Shown here piece by piece: positions 33,099 to 43,733 of a stretch of 64,000 bases of DNA. This stretch comes from Pyropia haitanensis (lineage: Eukaryota > Rhodophyta > Bangiophyceae > Bangiales > Bangiaceae): NCBI GenBank assembly GCA_008729055.1, contig SDUX01000008.1, forward strand, positions 434,001-498,000, given 5' to 3'. Each line of letters starts with the position of its first letter. Position 1 is the first letter of the stretch. Below the pieces are notes generated by a model, which saw only the letters and a program-made list of their open reading frames with translations, ran no database searches and was not told where the DNA came from. Position numbers and translations under genes: made by a program.

Positions 33099-34357
33099 AT
33101 GGGCGTCGCCGCCCACCCCGACGGCGGCCGCGCGGCGACGACGCCACGGCCGCCGCGGGTCGCCTCCCTCCTCCCCTCCCTCACCGACATCCTCGTCGAG
33201 GCGGGCGCCGAGTCGTGCCTGGTCGCCATCTCCCACGAGTGCACCCTTCCCCCCCCCTCCCGGCTGGCCAGCGTCGCGCCCCGGCCGCCCGCCCCCCGGG
33301 TGGTGACGACCCCCGCCTATGACGCGTCGGCCGTACGGGACGCGGCGGAAATCGCTGCCGTCGACGCGGCCGCCCGGTCGGCGGCGGGCGCCACCCCCAC
33401 CGCCACCGCCGTGGACCTCCTCCGCCCCCGCCTGTGCTCGTTTTACCACGTGGACGTGGCCGTGCTCGTCGCCGCCGCCCCCGACGTGGTCCTGACGCAC
33501 GTGGCGCCCGCGGGTGCGCACGGCGCCGACCCGTTTGGCGATGACGCGGACCCGACGGCGGTCCTGGCCGCCGCCCTCTCCTCCCTCCTCCCCCCGGCCG
33601 GCCGCCCGTCCGCATCGTGTCGGTCGCGGCAGAGACGGTCGCCGCCGCGGCGGCCGCGGCGGCGGCCGTGACGGCCGCGGCGGGCGCGCCCGCCGCGGGC
33701 GCCGCGCTCCTCTCCGCCTTCCCGCCGCGCCTCGCCCGCGCCGTCCGCGACGTGCCGCGCACACCCGCCGGTCGGCCGGCCGTGGCGGTCGTCCAGTGGG
33801 CCGACCCGCTCTACTGTGCGGGCGGGTGGGTGCCCGAGGCGGTCGCCGCCGCGGGCGGCACCGACGGCATGTGCGTGCCGGGCGGGCCGTCGGTGGGCAC
33901 CTCCTGGGCGGGCCTCGCGGCGGCGGGGGTGGGCGTCGTCGTCATGGCCGCGTGTGCGCTGCCGCTGGCGGCCAACGCACGGCTGGGGCGGGCCGCCCTC
34001 GCGGGGGGGGCGCCGGGGGGGGGCCCCGCCGCCGCCTCCGCCACCGCCATCGCCGCCGACCTTGCCCGCCGCGGCGTGGCGGTCTACGCGGTCGACGCGA
34101 CGACCGCCTTTTCCCGCCTGTCGCCGGGGTGCATCGTCGAGACGGTCGGGCTGCTCGGCGCGGTCCTCCGTGACGCTGCCGCGGGCGGCGCGGGGGTGGG
34201 CGCGGGGCCGGGCTGGGCCCGCCTCACCCCGCCACGACTGGCGGCCGGCGCGGGCCGTGCGCCCCGGGGGCGGGGGAGGGTGGCGACAGCGGCGGCGACG
34301 GCGGAGGCGGGGCGGCGGCCAACGGAGCGGGTGCTGGTGGGCGCGCCCCGCCGCTGA
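33099..34357 (+). CDS. BtuF-like helical-backbone substrate-binding protein
   Basis: The product matches the periplasmic-binding fold of the vitamin B12 and siderophore receptor group (BtuF/TroA type). Marks in order are RVASLLPSLTDILVEAGAES, the SHEC motif, LLRPRLCSFYHVD, AAAPDVVLTHVAP, then (after a frame switch near 33590-33605) PVRIVSVAAET, AVVQWADPLYCAGGWVPE, VGTSWAGLAAAGVGVVVMAA and YAVDATTAFSRLSPG. In bacteria such proteins deliver cobalamin to an ABC transporter. Here it is a nuclear-type gene without a signal peptide I can see, so it may bind cobalamin or a related corrinoid inside the cell. The start at 33099 lies just before the domain. The frame switch is near a short run of six C. 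It converges on the DCAF15-like gene. Confidence 0.65.
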
Positions 34358-34569
34358 GCGGCGGCGGCGGGGGGTGGTGGGGGAGGCGCGTGCGCCGCGG
34401 GAAAAAAAAAAAGGGTTGGCCATGCACGGCCTGGGTCGCTCACGCGGCCGCTGGAGCCGAGTCGCTGGCGTGGCTGGGCCTGCCGCCGCCACGTTGGCGG
34501 AGGAAGGAGCTGGGGGCAGCGTCGACGCGGGCTGGGGCGCTGTCCCTCCCGGCCAACCCGCCGCCCCCT

Positions 34570-35645
34570 TCACAGGTAGTACGACACGGGCGACCGCGGG
34601 TGCGCGAGCTCCCGCAGGGACACCCCCGCTCCCAGCACCGACGCGTTGGACAGCCAGTGCACCCCCCCCGCGCCGCGGCCGCGTCGGCCGCGGCCGCGTC
34701 GGCGGCGGCCTCGGCGGCGGCGGCGTCCGCGCCCTCCCACGCGGTGCGGACGCCGCCCCCCCCGCGTCGACGGCCAGCAGCACGGCACCCCCGCCGCCCC
34801 CGCGGTGGGTGCGGGTGAGGAGGACCGCCGCGGCGGCGGCGCCGGCCGCCGCCGGCGCCGCGGCCACGCCCAGCAGCCGCACCGTCAGCGACGTGACGGC
34901 CACCGGGGGGGTGGCGGCGGCGGGCGTCCACGCCGCCGATGCGTACGCCTCGGCGTCAAAGGTGCCGACCGTCGCGTCGACGGCGGCGGCGGCCGGCCCG
35001 TGCCGCCGCCGCCGCCGCCGCCGTGTCGGCCGCACGGCGGTCATGGCGCCGGTGGACCACCAGGCCGGCGGCGCTGGGGGCGGCGGCGGCGGCGGGTCGG
35101 CCGGCGGCGGCGGTGACGGCGGCGGCTCCCCCCTGGCGGCACCGCCCTCCCGCCCCCCGCCCGCCGCGGTGGCCACCACAAACCGCACGCCCACCCCCGT
35201 GGCGACCGCGATGACCACCGACGCTGTCGCCGACGGCGACCGCGGCGGCACGACCGTCGCGGCGACCGGCACGGCCGCCGCCCCGCCGGCAGACGGGTAG
35301 TAGGGGAACCGCGTCGCCGCCGCCGCCACCGCCGCCGCCGTTGCCGCCGCCGCCGCGGTCGCCACGGCCGGCGGCCTGGCGGCGGCGGCCGCGACGGCCG
35401 CCCGCCACGGCCAGACCGTCACGACCACCTGCCGCGCGGCGGCGTCGGTGAGGATGGCCGCCCGCACGCCCGCCGCGGGGGCGGTCGCGACCGCCACCGC
35501 CGCCGCGGTCGGGTCGATGGCGGCGCCCGCGGCGGCGGCGGCGGCCGCCGCCGCCGCCAGCGCGCCCGCGGGCGGCGGGCCGACCGCCCACTCGCGGATC
35601 GTCAGCGTAGCGGCCACGCCGGGGGGGGGGGTGTCCGCCGTGTCG

Positions 35646-35695
<50 letters not shown>

Positions 35696-36078
35696 TGCCG
35701 CCCGCCGCACCGGGTCACCGACAGTCGCTGCTGTCGGCACCCCACCGCCGCCACTGCTGTCGTCGCCGTCGTCGCTGCTGTCGCCGCTGTCGTCGTCGTC
35801 GTCGTCGCTGCCGCCGGCGTCGTTCCCCCCTCCCGGCGGCGCGCCCCACTCGTACGACACGAGCGTCTGTCCGCCCGGCCCAAAGCCGAGGTACACCCGG
35901 CCGGCGGCCGCCGCGTGTGGCGGGCCGCCGCCGCCCGCGGCGGCCGCGGTGGCCAGCCGCACGCGGGGGGGGGGGGTGACCGCGCCGCGGCGGCGGTGGC
36001 GGCGGCGGCGGCGGCGGCGGGCGATGCGACGCCGCGCTCACGGGCAGACAGGTAGGCGGGGAGGGGCGGGGCGGGCAT
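34570..36078 (-). CDS. DCAF15-like protein, frame broken at G/C runs
   Basis: The N-terminus MPAPPLPAYLSARERG leads, after a frame switch in the G run at 35965-35976, into GRVYLGFGPGGQTLVSYEWG. This resembles the opening beta-propeller strand of DCAF15 (…FLGF…GRYVLSYT…). A propeller-like domain with LTIREWAVG, VVVTVWPWRA and TRFPYYPSAGG follows, with an acidic DDDDDDSGDSSDD insert. A second part has VGTFDAEAYASAAWTP and, after switches at C runs near 34755 and 34668, ends GVHWLSNASVLGAGVSLREL before AHPRSPVSYYL. That ending parallels the DCAF15 C-terminus (N-x-L-x-x-G-x-SL-x-x-L). DCAF15 is a substrate receptor of CUL4-DDB1 ubiquitin ligases. The resemblance is judged by eye and is the main uncertainty; DET1-like proteins are the alternative. 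Confidence 0.45.
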
Positions 36079-36580
36079 CGCGGATGCGGTTTCAACGAGA
36101 GGAGGGGCGCGAGGGGGGTGGGGAAGCGCGCCGCCCCCGGTGCATCGCCTCCGTGCGGTGGCGCGGCCCGGGCACGTGCGCGGGCGCCCGGATCTTTATG
36201 GGAATATTGTCAGGATATCCTGGCGAAAAAGCCAAGATGTTGCTATTTTCACAAAAATTCACCATCTGATCATCGGCAACACTGGGTCCGTTTCTCCTTT
36301 CCATTGGTCAATGGTTCATATCCGTCTCAATGGATGGCTGCGAGCTTGTTTTCCGGTCTAGAACTCAATCTTGACTTCGACTTCATCGGATAGAATTGAG
36401 AAAGCAGGAGTGTCCTGGCCACTCCAGAATTCTGCTGAGCGTCGCCCTGCATGCTTCTTCCAGGGTTCTTGCTCCCGCCGCGGTGCATGACTGGCGCCAC
36501 GCACTCAACAACCTGCTAGCTAGTCCTCAGCACTCGCCCCTCTCTGGCTAGTTGTCCACTCCCCGTCGACGCAGGGCCGT
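36079..36580. promoter_or_regulatory. Divergent promoter with CCATTG-GT-CAATGG palindrome
   Basis: This is one of the most AT-rich patches of the window. At 36301-36314 the sequence CCATTGGTCAATGG is a perfect inverted repeat around GT and contains a CCAAT box on the minus strand, about 225 bp upstream of the DCAF15-like start. Confidence 0.55.
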
Positions 36581-38423
36581 ATGGGTGCGACGGGCGACGG
36601 TTCAGCGCGGTGGCACCGGTTGTCGCTGCAGTGGCGGCGGCAGCTGTGTTGGCGGTGGTGCGCCTTCCGCGCGTACTTCGTACCTAGAGACAAAGTTGCG
36701 AACCAGGTGGTGGTCCTGGAGGCTGACTATGGGGACTCTTACGCCATCCAGGTGGCGTCGTCGTTTGAGTACGCGCTCGTGCTCGTGCCCGTCGCCGGCG
36801 CTGCGGCCACCGGCGGGTCCCTCGTGCTCGTTACCTCTTCAGACATGGTGCTGTGCCTGGGCCTGTCCGCAGGGGCTGCGTGAGGTGCAGAGCGGGGGTT
36901 GTCGGGAGGAAGATCGATTTCTGGCCCCCGCCACCGCGTCGACGGTGGCCGTGTGGCGGATGCCCCACCTCGTGGCCGCGCTGGACGCGGAGCGGGGGGG
37001 GCGAAAGCCTCCTAGGCACAGGTGATGGCGGCGGCAGCGGCAGCGACGGCGGCGGCGACAGCAGTGCCAGCAGCGGTAGCGGCTGTTGCGGCGGCGCTCG
37101 CGGGGGCGGGCCGGCGTGGGTGCCCGCCGCGACAGGCGATGGGGGCGCATGAACGCTGCCGGCGGAGCACGTCTGCTCGCTCACCGCCTGGGAGCACTGC
37201 TGCGGGTGCCACTGCCGCCACCGCACCCCTCGCTCTGACGGACCGGCGGGGGCTGGTGCCTCGCGACTTGGCCGCGGCAACGGCACCGCCACCGCCGCTG
37301 CCGTCGACAGCGACGGACGCTGCGACGCCGGCGACGGCCCGATGGCCATGTGGCCGCCGCCTTGACCGCCAGCGCAGTGGTGGCGGCGGCGGTGGCGGCG
37401 TCGCAGACCGCAGCGGCGGCGGCGGCGGCGGTGGCGCGTCTACTCTGCTACGCCCACCTGCTTGCTGAGGCGGCTCCGCCCGACGGGCGCGCCATCCACG
37501 ACGACGGCAGGAGCGTCGGCGGCGGCGGTGGGGACGGCGGCGGCGGCGACCCCAGAGGCGCTATGTCGGTGACCCAGGCGCGACAGCGGTGGCAGCTGGC
37601 TGGGGCAAGGCGCCCACGGCCGCACCCGCTGGGAGGGAGAGGGGCTCGCCGACGCGGACCGCCGCCTGGTGTGGTGCGCACTTGAGGTGGGCGGCGCCGC
37701 CCGGCGCGACCACCGCCACCACCGCCGCCGCCGCCGCCACAGCCGCGGCGCGCGGCCGTGCGACGCCCCCGCCATCGCCGCGGCCGCCTCTGGCGCGGCT
37801 GCCGCGGCCGGTGGGCAGCCCCCAGACGGCGAGGTCTCGCCAGCCGGCACTGCTCCGCTGCGGGCCGGCACCTCCTTGTCGCCGGCAACAGTCCAGCGGC
37901 GTCCGACCACTGGTGGTGTCATGGCGGCTGGCAAGACCACGCCGCCGGCCCGCTTCATGTCATATCGCCAGCAGCGGCGGCTGCGGCGGGCACCGTGCCC
38001 GCGGGCGGCGGGGTCACGCCGTCGGTGGGGGGGGATACGGGTGCGGGCGCGTGGCCCGCGGCCGGTAGGGTCACGCAGCTCGTTGGGGCGCTGTGGCGGT
38101 CACGGGGGGGGGGCAGCACCTCCCCCCCGTTCACACGTCCCTGCCTCAGCAGCAGCGACGCCGCCTTGTTGACGGAGGGGGCGGGCGCAGCACCTCCCCT
38201 CCCCGGGCCTGTCGGGAGGTGCCGCCGCCGGCGCGGATGCGGGGGCGGCAGAGGGGTTGGCGGCGGAGGAAGGCGAGTGCGGGGGATGGAAGTGGCGGCG
38301 GCGGAGGGGAATGGGGGTCGGGGGGGGGGGGGGGGGGACGGCCACGGACGGAGCGGGCGTCGCGGGCGGGTGGGCGGAGAGCATAACCGGGAGAGCGCCC
38401 AAGCGGCGCCGCATAGCCATTGA
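36581..38423 (+). CDS. Uncertain multi-exon plus-strand gene
   Basis: The first frame (36581-36879) gives RAYFVPRDKVANQVVVLEAD followed by YGDSYAIQVASSFEYALVLV, which looks like real protein. It ends at a possible donor GTGAGG at 36880. Further open stretches lie at about 37022-37350, 37350-37560 (ALTASAVVAAAVAASQTA and later RLLCYAHLLAEAAPPDGR) and 37640-38170. They are in different frames and I cannot place the splice sites. No family is recognised. The strand would keep the alternating order between the DCAF15-like and bZIP-like genes. The exon structure and both ends are guesses. Confidence 0.25.
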
Positions 38424-38680
38424 CAATGTGCTATGCACTTGAGTTGAGGCATAGACGTAACAAAAGAAAACAAAGAGAAACAACAACAGGTTACAAACTC
38501 TCGTCCGTGGTACGACGTGGACGCTCCGACAAGCCCACAGGCAACTAAACTTAGTTGGGTACGGGAGGCACGAGTTCACCTTGGGCAGGCTACGCCACAG
38601 TCGGGCAGGCCGAGACCGGCCCGCCCGCGCATCGTACTCCCAACGCACCGGGGGGAGGTCTTTTCTTGCCGATCCCCTAA

Positions 38681-39964
38681 TCAGCCTGCCTGAGCCGCAT
38701 CCGTTCTCTCCGAGTCATTTAGAAGGAAGTCGTCGGAGTCGCACCAACCACCACCTCCAGCGATGCCGCTGAAAGGTGAACGCTTACGCCCAGAAAGGAC
38801 CTCTGGACGCTCATCCTCGCCAAAGGAGCTCCCGTTGTTGCCCGCCCCCACCAGAAGGTCGGGCGTAGACGCCGCAGCCCGAGAAGAGGCGGCCCCAGAG
38901 GCAGCTCCTCCCCCAGCGCTTGATGACGCAAGCAACGACATTGGAAGCGGAAGAAGCTCCGAACCATCGCCGACACTAGGGAAGCCCTCCTCCTGGAGCG
39001 GCCACGATGGAAGACCCTCACGGCCGTCTGGTGCTGGTACGTCGCGGGGAAAGGGCTTCAACCAGCCGGCCTCGTGCAGCGCGTCCATCGGTGGTGTCAC
39101 TCTGGGGACTATGCCCACGCTCGGAGCCGGACCCATAAATGAGGACGCCCCACCGGCTGGCAGAGGAGCCAGAGGAGCATGTTCAGGCGGCTCTGCAGAC
39201 GGGGAGCCTCGCCACGGATTGCCGTGCCCACGACTCTCCGCAGGGTATGCGAGGGGGGATGGGCGCCTCGCCTCCAGCGGCGGGTTATCGCCCCCCAGCG
39301 GCACACAAGCTCCAGACCCGACAGGAAACTCCGCTGGCCCCAGCGCGCGCTTCAGTGCCGCGTTCAGCTCCTCCTCATAAGTGCGGCTGTAGACCTTGAC
39401 CTTGTGAGCACTTCTCTGATTCCGCAACAGCTTGACTGCCGACGCCGCTGCCTTTGCTTCTTCTTCCATGCGTAACAGACGGGCACCCTTGGTCTCCCCC
39501 GTCCCACCCCCCGGCGAGGCCGGAGAGGCCCCCCACTCATCCACAGCCGTTTCCGCTGCCCGGTTGGCGGCAGCAATGGCAGCTTGCACGATGGCAATCC
39601 CGCCGGGAAGCCCACGCGCGTGCTGTGTCTTTGCGTCCACGGCGCCCTTGCGCTTGGCCCGCGACCGCTGCGCCGCCTCTCGGTTGCGGGCCTTCCGCTG
39701 TTTGGTGACCAAATCGGGCGTCTCCGTAGCGGGGGCGCATTCGGGCTCTGCGGCGGGTGAGGGCGGTGGCGGGCAACGTGCCCCACCGTGGCTGCCGTGG
39801 CCCGGGGAGCAGCCCGCGTCGGCAGCCGAGGACCCTGCGCCTCCCGCTGACGAGAGACCACCCCCCTCAGACCAGGCACGGTCCGGGTCCGCAGGTCCAC
39901 CGGCCACAGGACACCGGCCTCCGGTCACAGAAGGCGACTCACCGGGGGGGGGGCCTCCCGCCAT
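38681..39964 (-). CDS. bZIP-type basic-region protein without a leucine zipper
   Basis: A 427-residue uninterrupted frame. Residues 88-107 (KQRKARNREAAQRSRAKRKG) match the bZIP DNA-contact region, including N94 and R102 in the N-x7-R spacing and the A-A-x-R-S-R core. The zipper expected next is absent: heptad positions 111, 118, 125 and 132 are Ala, Gly, Ile and Ala, and Pro120 breaks the helix. Alanine-rich helical stretches follow at about 123-145 and 165-205 (EEEAKAAASAVKLLRNQRSA). The C-terminal half is proline-, serine- and glycine-rich with acidic motifs near the end (WCDSDDFLLNDSE) that could activate transcription. Nuclear DNA binding is likely from the basic region; the mode of dimerisation is unclear. 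The first ATG is at 39964. Confidence 0.7.
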   Translation of the reverse strand: MAGGPPPGESPSVTGGRCPVAGGPADPDRAWSEGGGLSSAGGAGSSAADAGCSPGHGSHGGARCPPPPSPAAEPECAPATETPDLVTKQRKARNREAAQRSRAKRKGAVDAKTQHARGLPGGIAIVQAAIAAANRAAETAVDEWGASPASPGGGTGETKGARLLRMEEEAKAAASAVKLLRNQRSAHKVKVYSRTYEEELNAALKRALGPAEFPVGSGACVPLGGDNPPLEARRPSPLAYPAESRGHGNPWRGSPSAEPPEHAPLAPLPAGGASSFMGPAPSVGIVPRVTPPMDALHEAGWLKPFPRDVPAPDGREGLPSWPLQEEGFPSVGDGSELLPLPMSLLASSSAGGGAASGAASSRAAASTPDLLVGAGNNGSSFGEDERPEVLSGRKRSPFSGIAGGGGWCDSDDFLLNDSERTDAAQAG

Positions 39965-42273
39965 CACGCACAGGGGAATGGGAGCGCCTTCCGTCGCGTT
40001 CGGCAGCCGTAACGAGGGAGTCGTCGCTGCCTCCGCGCGAGAAAACGCTCAACACCTGGGACACATGCGTCGCCGACGCTGCCAGAGGGGGGGACACTAG
40101 AGCCGCAGCTGTGGGTGGGCCCTCTCAAAAGGCGGCGGGCTAACGCGACGGCAGGGCGGCGACGGTACAGCAGACCCGGGCGAGTCGGAGCGCAAAGGAG
40201 GTGGCCCGGAAGGGGTCGGCGGCCTCAGTCAAATAGACGCTGCTGTGACGAGGTCGACTTCGCTGGTGGCGTCGACCTCGACGGAGAGAGAACTCGGACT
40301 ATTCTCCGCAGGGAGCACTCGTCGCCGGGCCGGCCCGCGACGAGACGTGTGAGCGAGGCCGATAAGCGGACACCTCATCGATGCCGGATTATGACTGGAT
40401 GAGTGTAGCGTCCATGCAGGTGTCGGAACCTGTGGGCCAGTCATCCTGGTATCGAAGCTTGTTAATTCAGACAGATGAGGCTGGCTTGGTCCCCGGGTCG
40501 GCTGCGCGCGCCGCGTCTCGTTGGCAGGGTTGGCGCCTTGGTATTCAATCAAACCAAATCAAGGCTGAATTGGTATTGGATTCATTCCTTCGCAGATCCT
40601 GTCGAGGCTGAGTCGTGGGCGTGCCTGGTCACCGACGTGTGTTTTCCGTCCCCCACCCCGCGACCGCCTTCGTCGCCGACGCCCTTCCGTGCGGCGCTGG
40701 GCTGTGGCGGTCGCGGTGGCCGTCCACGAGTGGGTGATGGTGATGGTTGACAATGAGCGTGCTCCCGAACCGGGTCAGGCATGGTGCTACGACAAAAAGG
40801 CAGAGGACCAACGACGCAGTGACGCACCTCACTCAGGGTGCGGTGGCGGTGGGGCCTGCGCCGATAACGGGCAGCGCGCGAATCTACCGAGCCGTTCGAG
40901 GTCTCATGTGGAACGATACCGGTGGCTTTCTTCCGAGCAGGAGACACTGCACCTGGCCCTTGGCGGGCCCAGTGGCAGGGCCAAGAACGTAAGCGAGAAA
41001 GTGGCGGGAGCACACCGGACAGTCCGCCTGCCCTGGTTGTAAATACTTTTAGATATTAAACTGCAGATATTCAACGTTCAACCATATTCAATTCATTGAG
41101 TCGGCATTGAATTCAACCGCTCCCAAGCCATTAGAGCACATCCAACAATGCCAGGATGGTCGCGAATACGTACACGTGGCTCTCATATTTACTGGATGGG
41201 GTTCGAACGCTCAGCAGTCAATACAAACGGCCGCATGACGCCCCAACGGCAGGCCATGTATGACGAATCTGAATCATATATTTTTAGTAAGTACTCTGCA
41301 TATTCGGATCGCAGGATGGGGTTGGTCTCTCCTGCGCCCCATTTTGTGTGAGAATGGGGAGCGAGCGGGACCATCCCCATCCTGTTGGCGACCTGTGAAA
41401 CGAAATCGGACCAATGGGGTGACTGAAACGTGGCTGTGGACGATCGCGGGCTCGCATCCCAGCTGCTTCTCTGATCCCGATTTGAAGCTACATTCGAGGA
41501 ATGGGGTTGGGTCTTTGTTCTCCCACCGGCGTGAACCCATCCTTCCGCCTTTTCGGCTAGTCTGCGCCCCGTTCTATACAAGTCCTGCAAGACCGGTTGG
41601 GGCACGCCCCAACAGAAATGGGCATCCAACCAGAAGCGCGCACGTGTTCGCTGAAATGAATCATTTGACCGTTGGTCCCGACGTTGCTGGATGTGCTCTT
41701 AGAACTGAATCTGCCAACCCGAGTTCCCATGCGCAAGGCCTCAGTTTGTATTTGTCCTTGCCCTATCCCAGGATATAGAGGACAAGAAGGTAGACGCTTC
41801 CTAATCTGTTGGCAATGTCCCAAAGTGCCCCGTCCTGCGTGGCACCGTGACTGTGTGGCAAAACCGCCCCTTGGAGGTCCCGGCGGGGGGCGGTCACCGT
41901 AAAATACGCCGTCCGACCGCCCCCTCAATGGAGACGTTCGCCCTAATCGCGCCTATGTAGCCCCCCTCGACGTAGTCATCCGCAAGCAGTAATTCCACGG
42001 TTCAGAGATGCTAACGTTCAATTGCCCGCCCGAGGGCGGCTGCTCGGAAGATCCTGGACCACTGTGACATCTCAACACAATTACGTAATTCATGTCTGCG
42101 CGCCCTAATCGCGCCCCCGAGGTCGCAGGTCGGGGGGGCGCGACGCGCCTGAAAAGCGCCCCAATTCGCGCCCAATTTGCGCCCCTAAAAACCGCCCCGG
42201 GCGGATTTGCCAACCCCATGTGCCACCGACCCGCCTGTGCCATCAACGCGGCGCGCCTCCCACACCGGGGGAA
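39965..42273. other. Gene-poor, AT-richer region
   Basis: No supported gene. Tandem CCAAT boxes on the minus strand lie near 40569-40581 (AATTGGTATTGG), about 600 bp upstream of the bZIP-like gene. The sequence becomes AT-rich from 41040 on. A GGTTCGAAC at 41199 looks like a tRNA T-loop but has no supporting stems. Confidence 0.4.
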
Positions 42274-43708
42274 CGGCTCCCGTCCCATGCACACACGCGT
42301 TCTGAGTTTTGAATAGGACCCTTTAGCTGAAATTTGATTAGCCCTGGACGAGCTCCCACATTTTCGATACATTTTAAAATGTTTAGAACTCTAGTCAATA
42401 ATGTATATAAATACATAATTTTGCTGTTGTGCTGGGCTTATCAGGCTTTCCCTTATATTGATTCCTCTATGCTTGCAGCTGCCGCCCCTTCCGCGTCTGA
42501 CTAGAGAGGCAGCCTCCGCGCGAGCAGCCGCCGACTGACTGCACCCTTCGGCCGGTAGTGATGCGGAACGCCGCATTCCAATCCAGCGGTCGCTGATGCG
42601 GCCGGCGGGCGACGGCCCCTCCCGCCCCGACCGCGGGGCGCACCTTCTGCCGCCAGGTACCTGCCACCCGGCACCCAGCGCCACCCGCTCGCAGCCCCCG
42701 CCGCCCTCTCCCAGCCTGCAACCCCGCCACCAGTCCATTTAATGAACACCAGTCTCAAGGATGGTCTGAGGTCACCACTCCCCAGCTAGCGCCCACTCCC
42801 TCATTTGCCGCCGTTGGCTCCCGCCGCTAGCCCCTCCCCGCGCCTGCAGCTGCCGCCGACGCAGGCGGACGCTCTCCGCGGGCTCAGATCTCTCCCCCCA
42901 CCCGCATACACTTCCGCCCGACGCTATTCCCCAATCCCTCTGTTAGTGGCCGCCGACCGCCACCAGCCACCAGCGCGACGGGCGCACTTCCTCCACCGGC
43001 TGGCAACCGCTGCCGCGCCTGCGGCCACTGGCGACCACCCTTACTACTTTCTATCCCCGCTGCGAGCTTTGGCAGCGGCAATCAGTCGCCCCGATCCGGC
43101 CGGCGCCGACCTCTCCGACAGTGGAGGCCGCGGCCCGCCACCAACCTCAACCCCCGCCGGCAGCTGTTGCCCCCGGCCGCCAACCGCCAGCGCTACCGAC
43201 ACCCAATTTATCATTGCCCGGCGGCCGCCCGCCAGCCTGTGGGCGCTGCTAGCCGTCACCAGACTTTTTCCCTTTGGCAGACTGCCGTCGCAGCCGGCGG
43301 ACGCCCCCAACCGGCGAGTGTCCTCACCGTATCATGTACACCATAACCAGTATTTATATCCATGACAAATTGAAAGCCCAGAAGTGGAACATCTGCAGTC
43401 CCCTCGCGTTCCAAAGTACGTCCGTCCAACAGCTAACACTGCAAAAGGTCTCCACCTATCTCAGTTTTGAAGTGATCTTTCACAAAGCTTGACAGTCATC
43501 GAAAACAGCTGTAAGTTGTGTATCCCAGATGTTCTACTGGCTGATGCTGTTTCAAGCCCGAGCGCTGTGCGCCGCTACATACAGGCTGCGGCTGAGAGCG
43601 GTCGACAGCTTGCGCCCCCATCCATCAGTTACACCACGCATCGTCCCCTCCTTGACTTCTATTGGTGGTATGAAACCGGGCCCTCGTGTGTGCATGGGAC
43701 GGGAGCCG
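42274..43708. repeat. Region bounded by 24 bp perfect inverted repeats
   Basis: The sequence at 42274-42297 is the exact reverse complement of 43685-43708 (core TGCATGGGACGGGAG). Between them are two AT-rich palindromes, ACATTTTAAAATGT at 42369-42382 and ATGTATATAAATACAT at 42411-42426, then a GC-rich body. Similarity outside the 24 bp fades at once. No transposase is visible. It may be a decayed non-autonomous element or two copies of a dispersed repeat in opposite orientation. Confidence 0.45.
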
Positions 43709-43733
43709 GGGGAACCGACGCCCCCAACCGGCG
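43300..43733 (+). repeat. 17 bp direct repeat
   Basis: GACGCCCCCAACCGGCG occurs at 43300-43316 and again at 43717-43733, close to the right arm of the inverted repeat. Confidence 0.5.

Noticed and set aside
33443..34560. Continuation of the DCAF15-like minus frame over the BtuF-like gene
   Set aside because: The BtuF-like domain is on the other strand here, and a better C-terminus ends at 34570 in another frame.
41150..41230. tRNA-like GGTTCGAAC box
   Set aside because: No paired T stem, acceptor stem or anticodon arm can be drawn around it.
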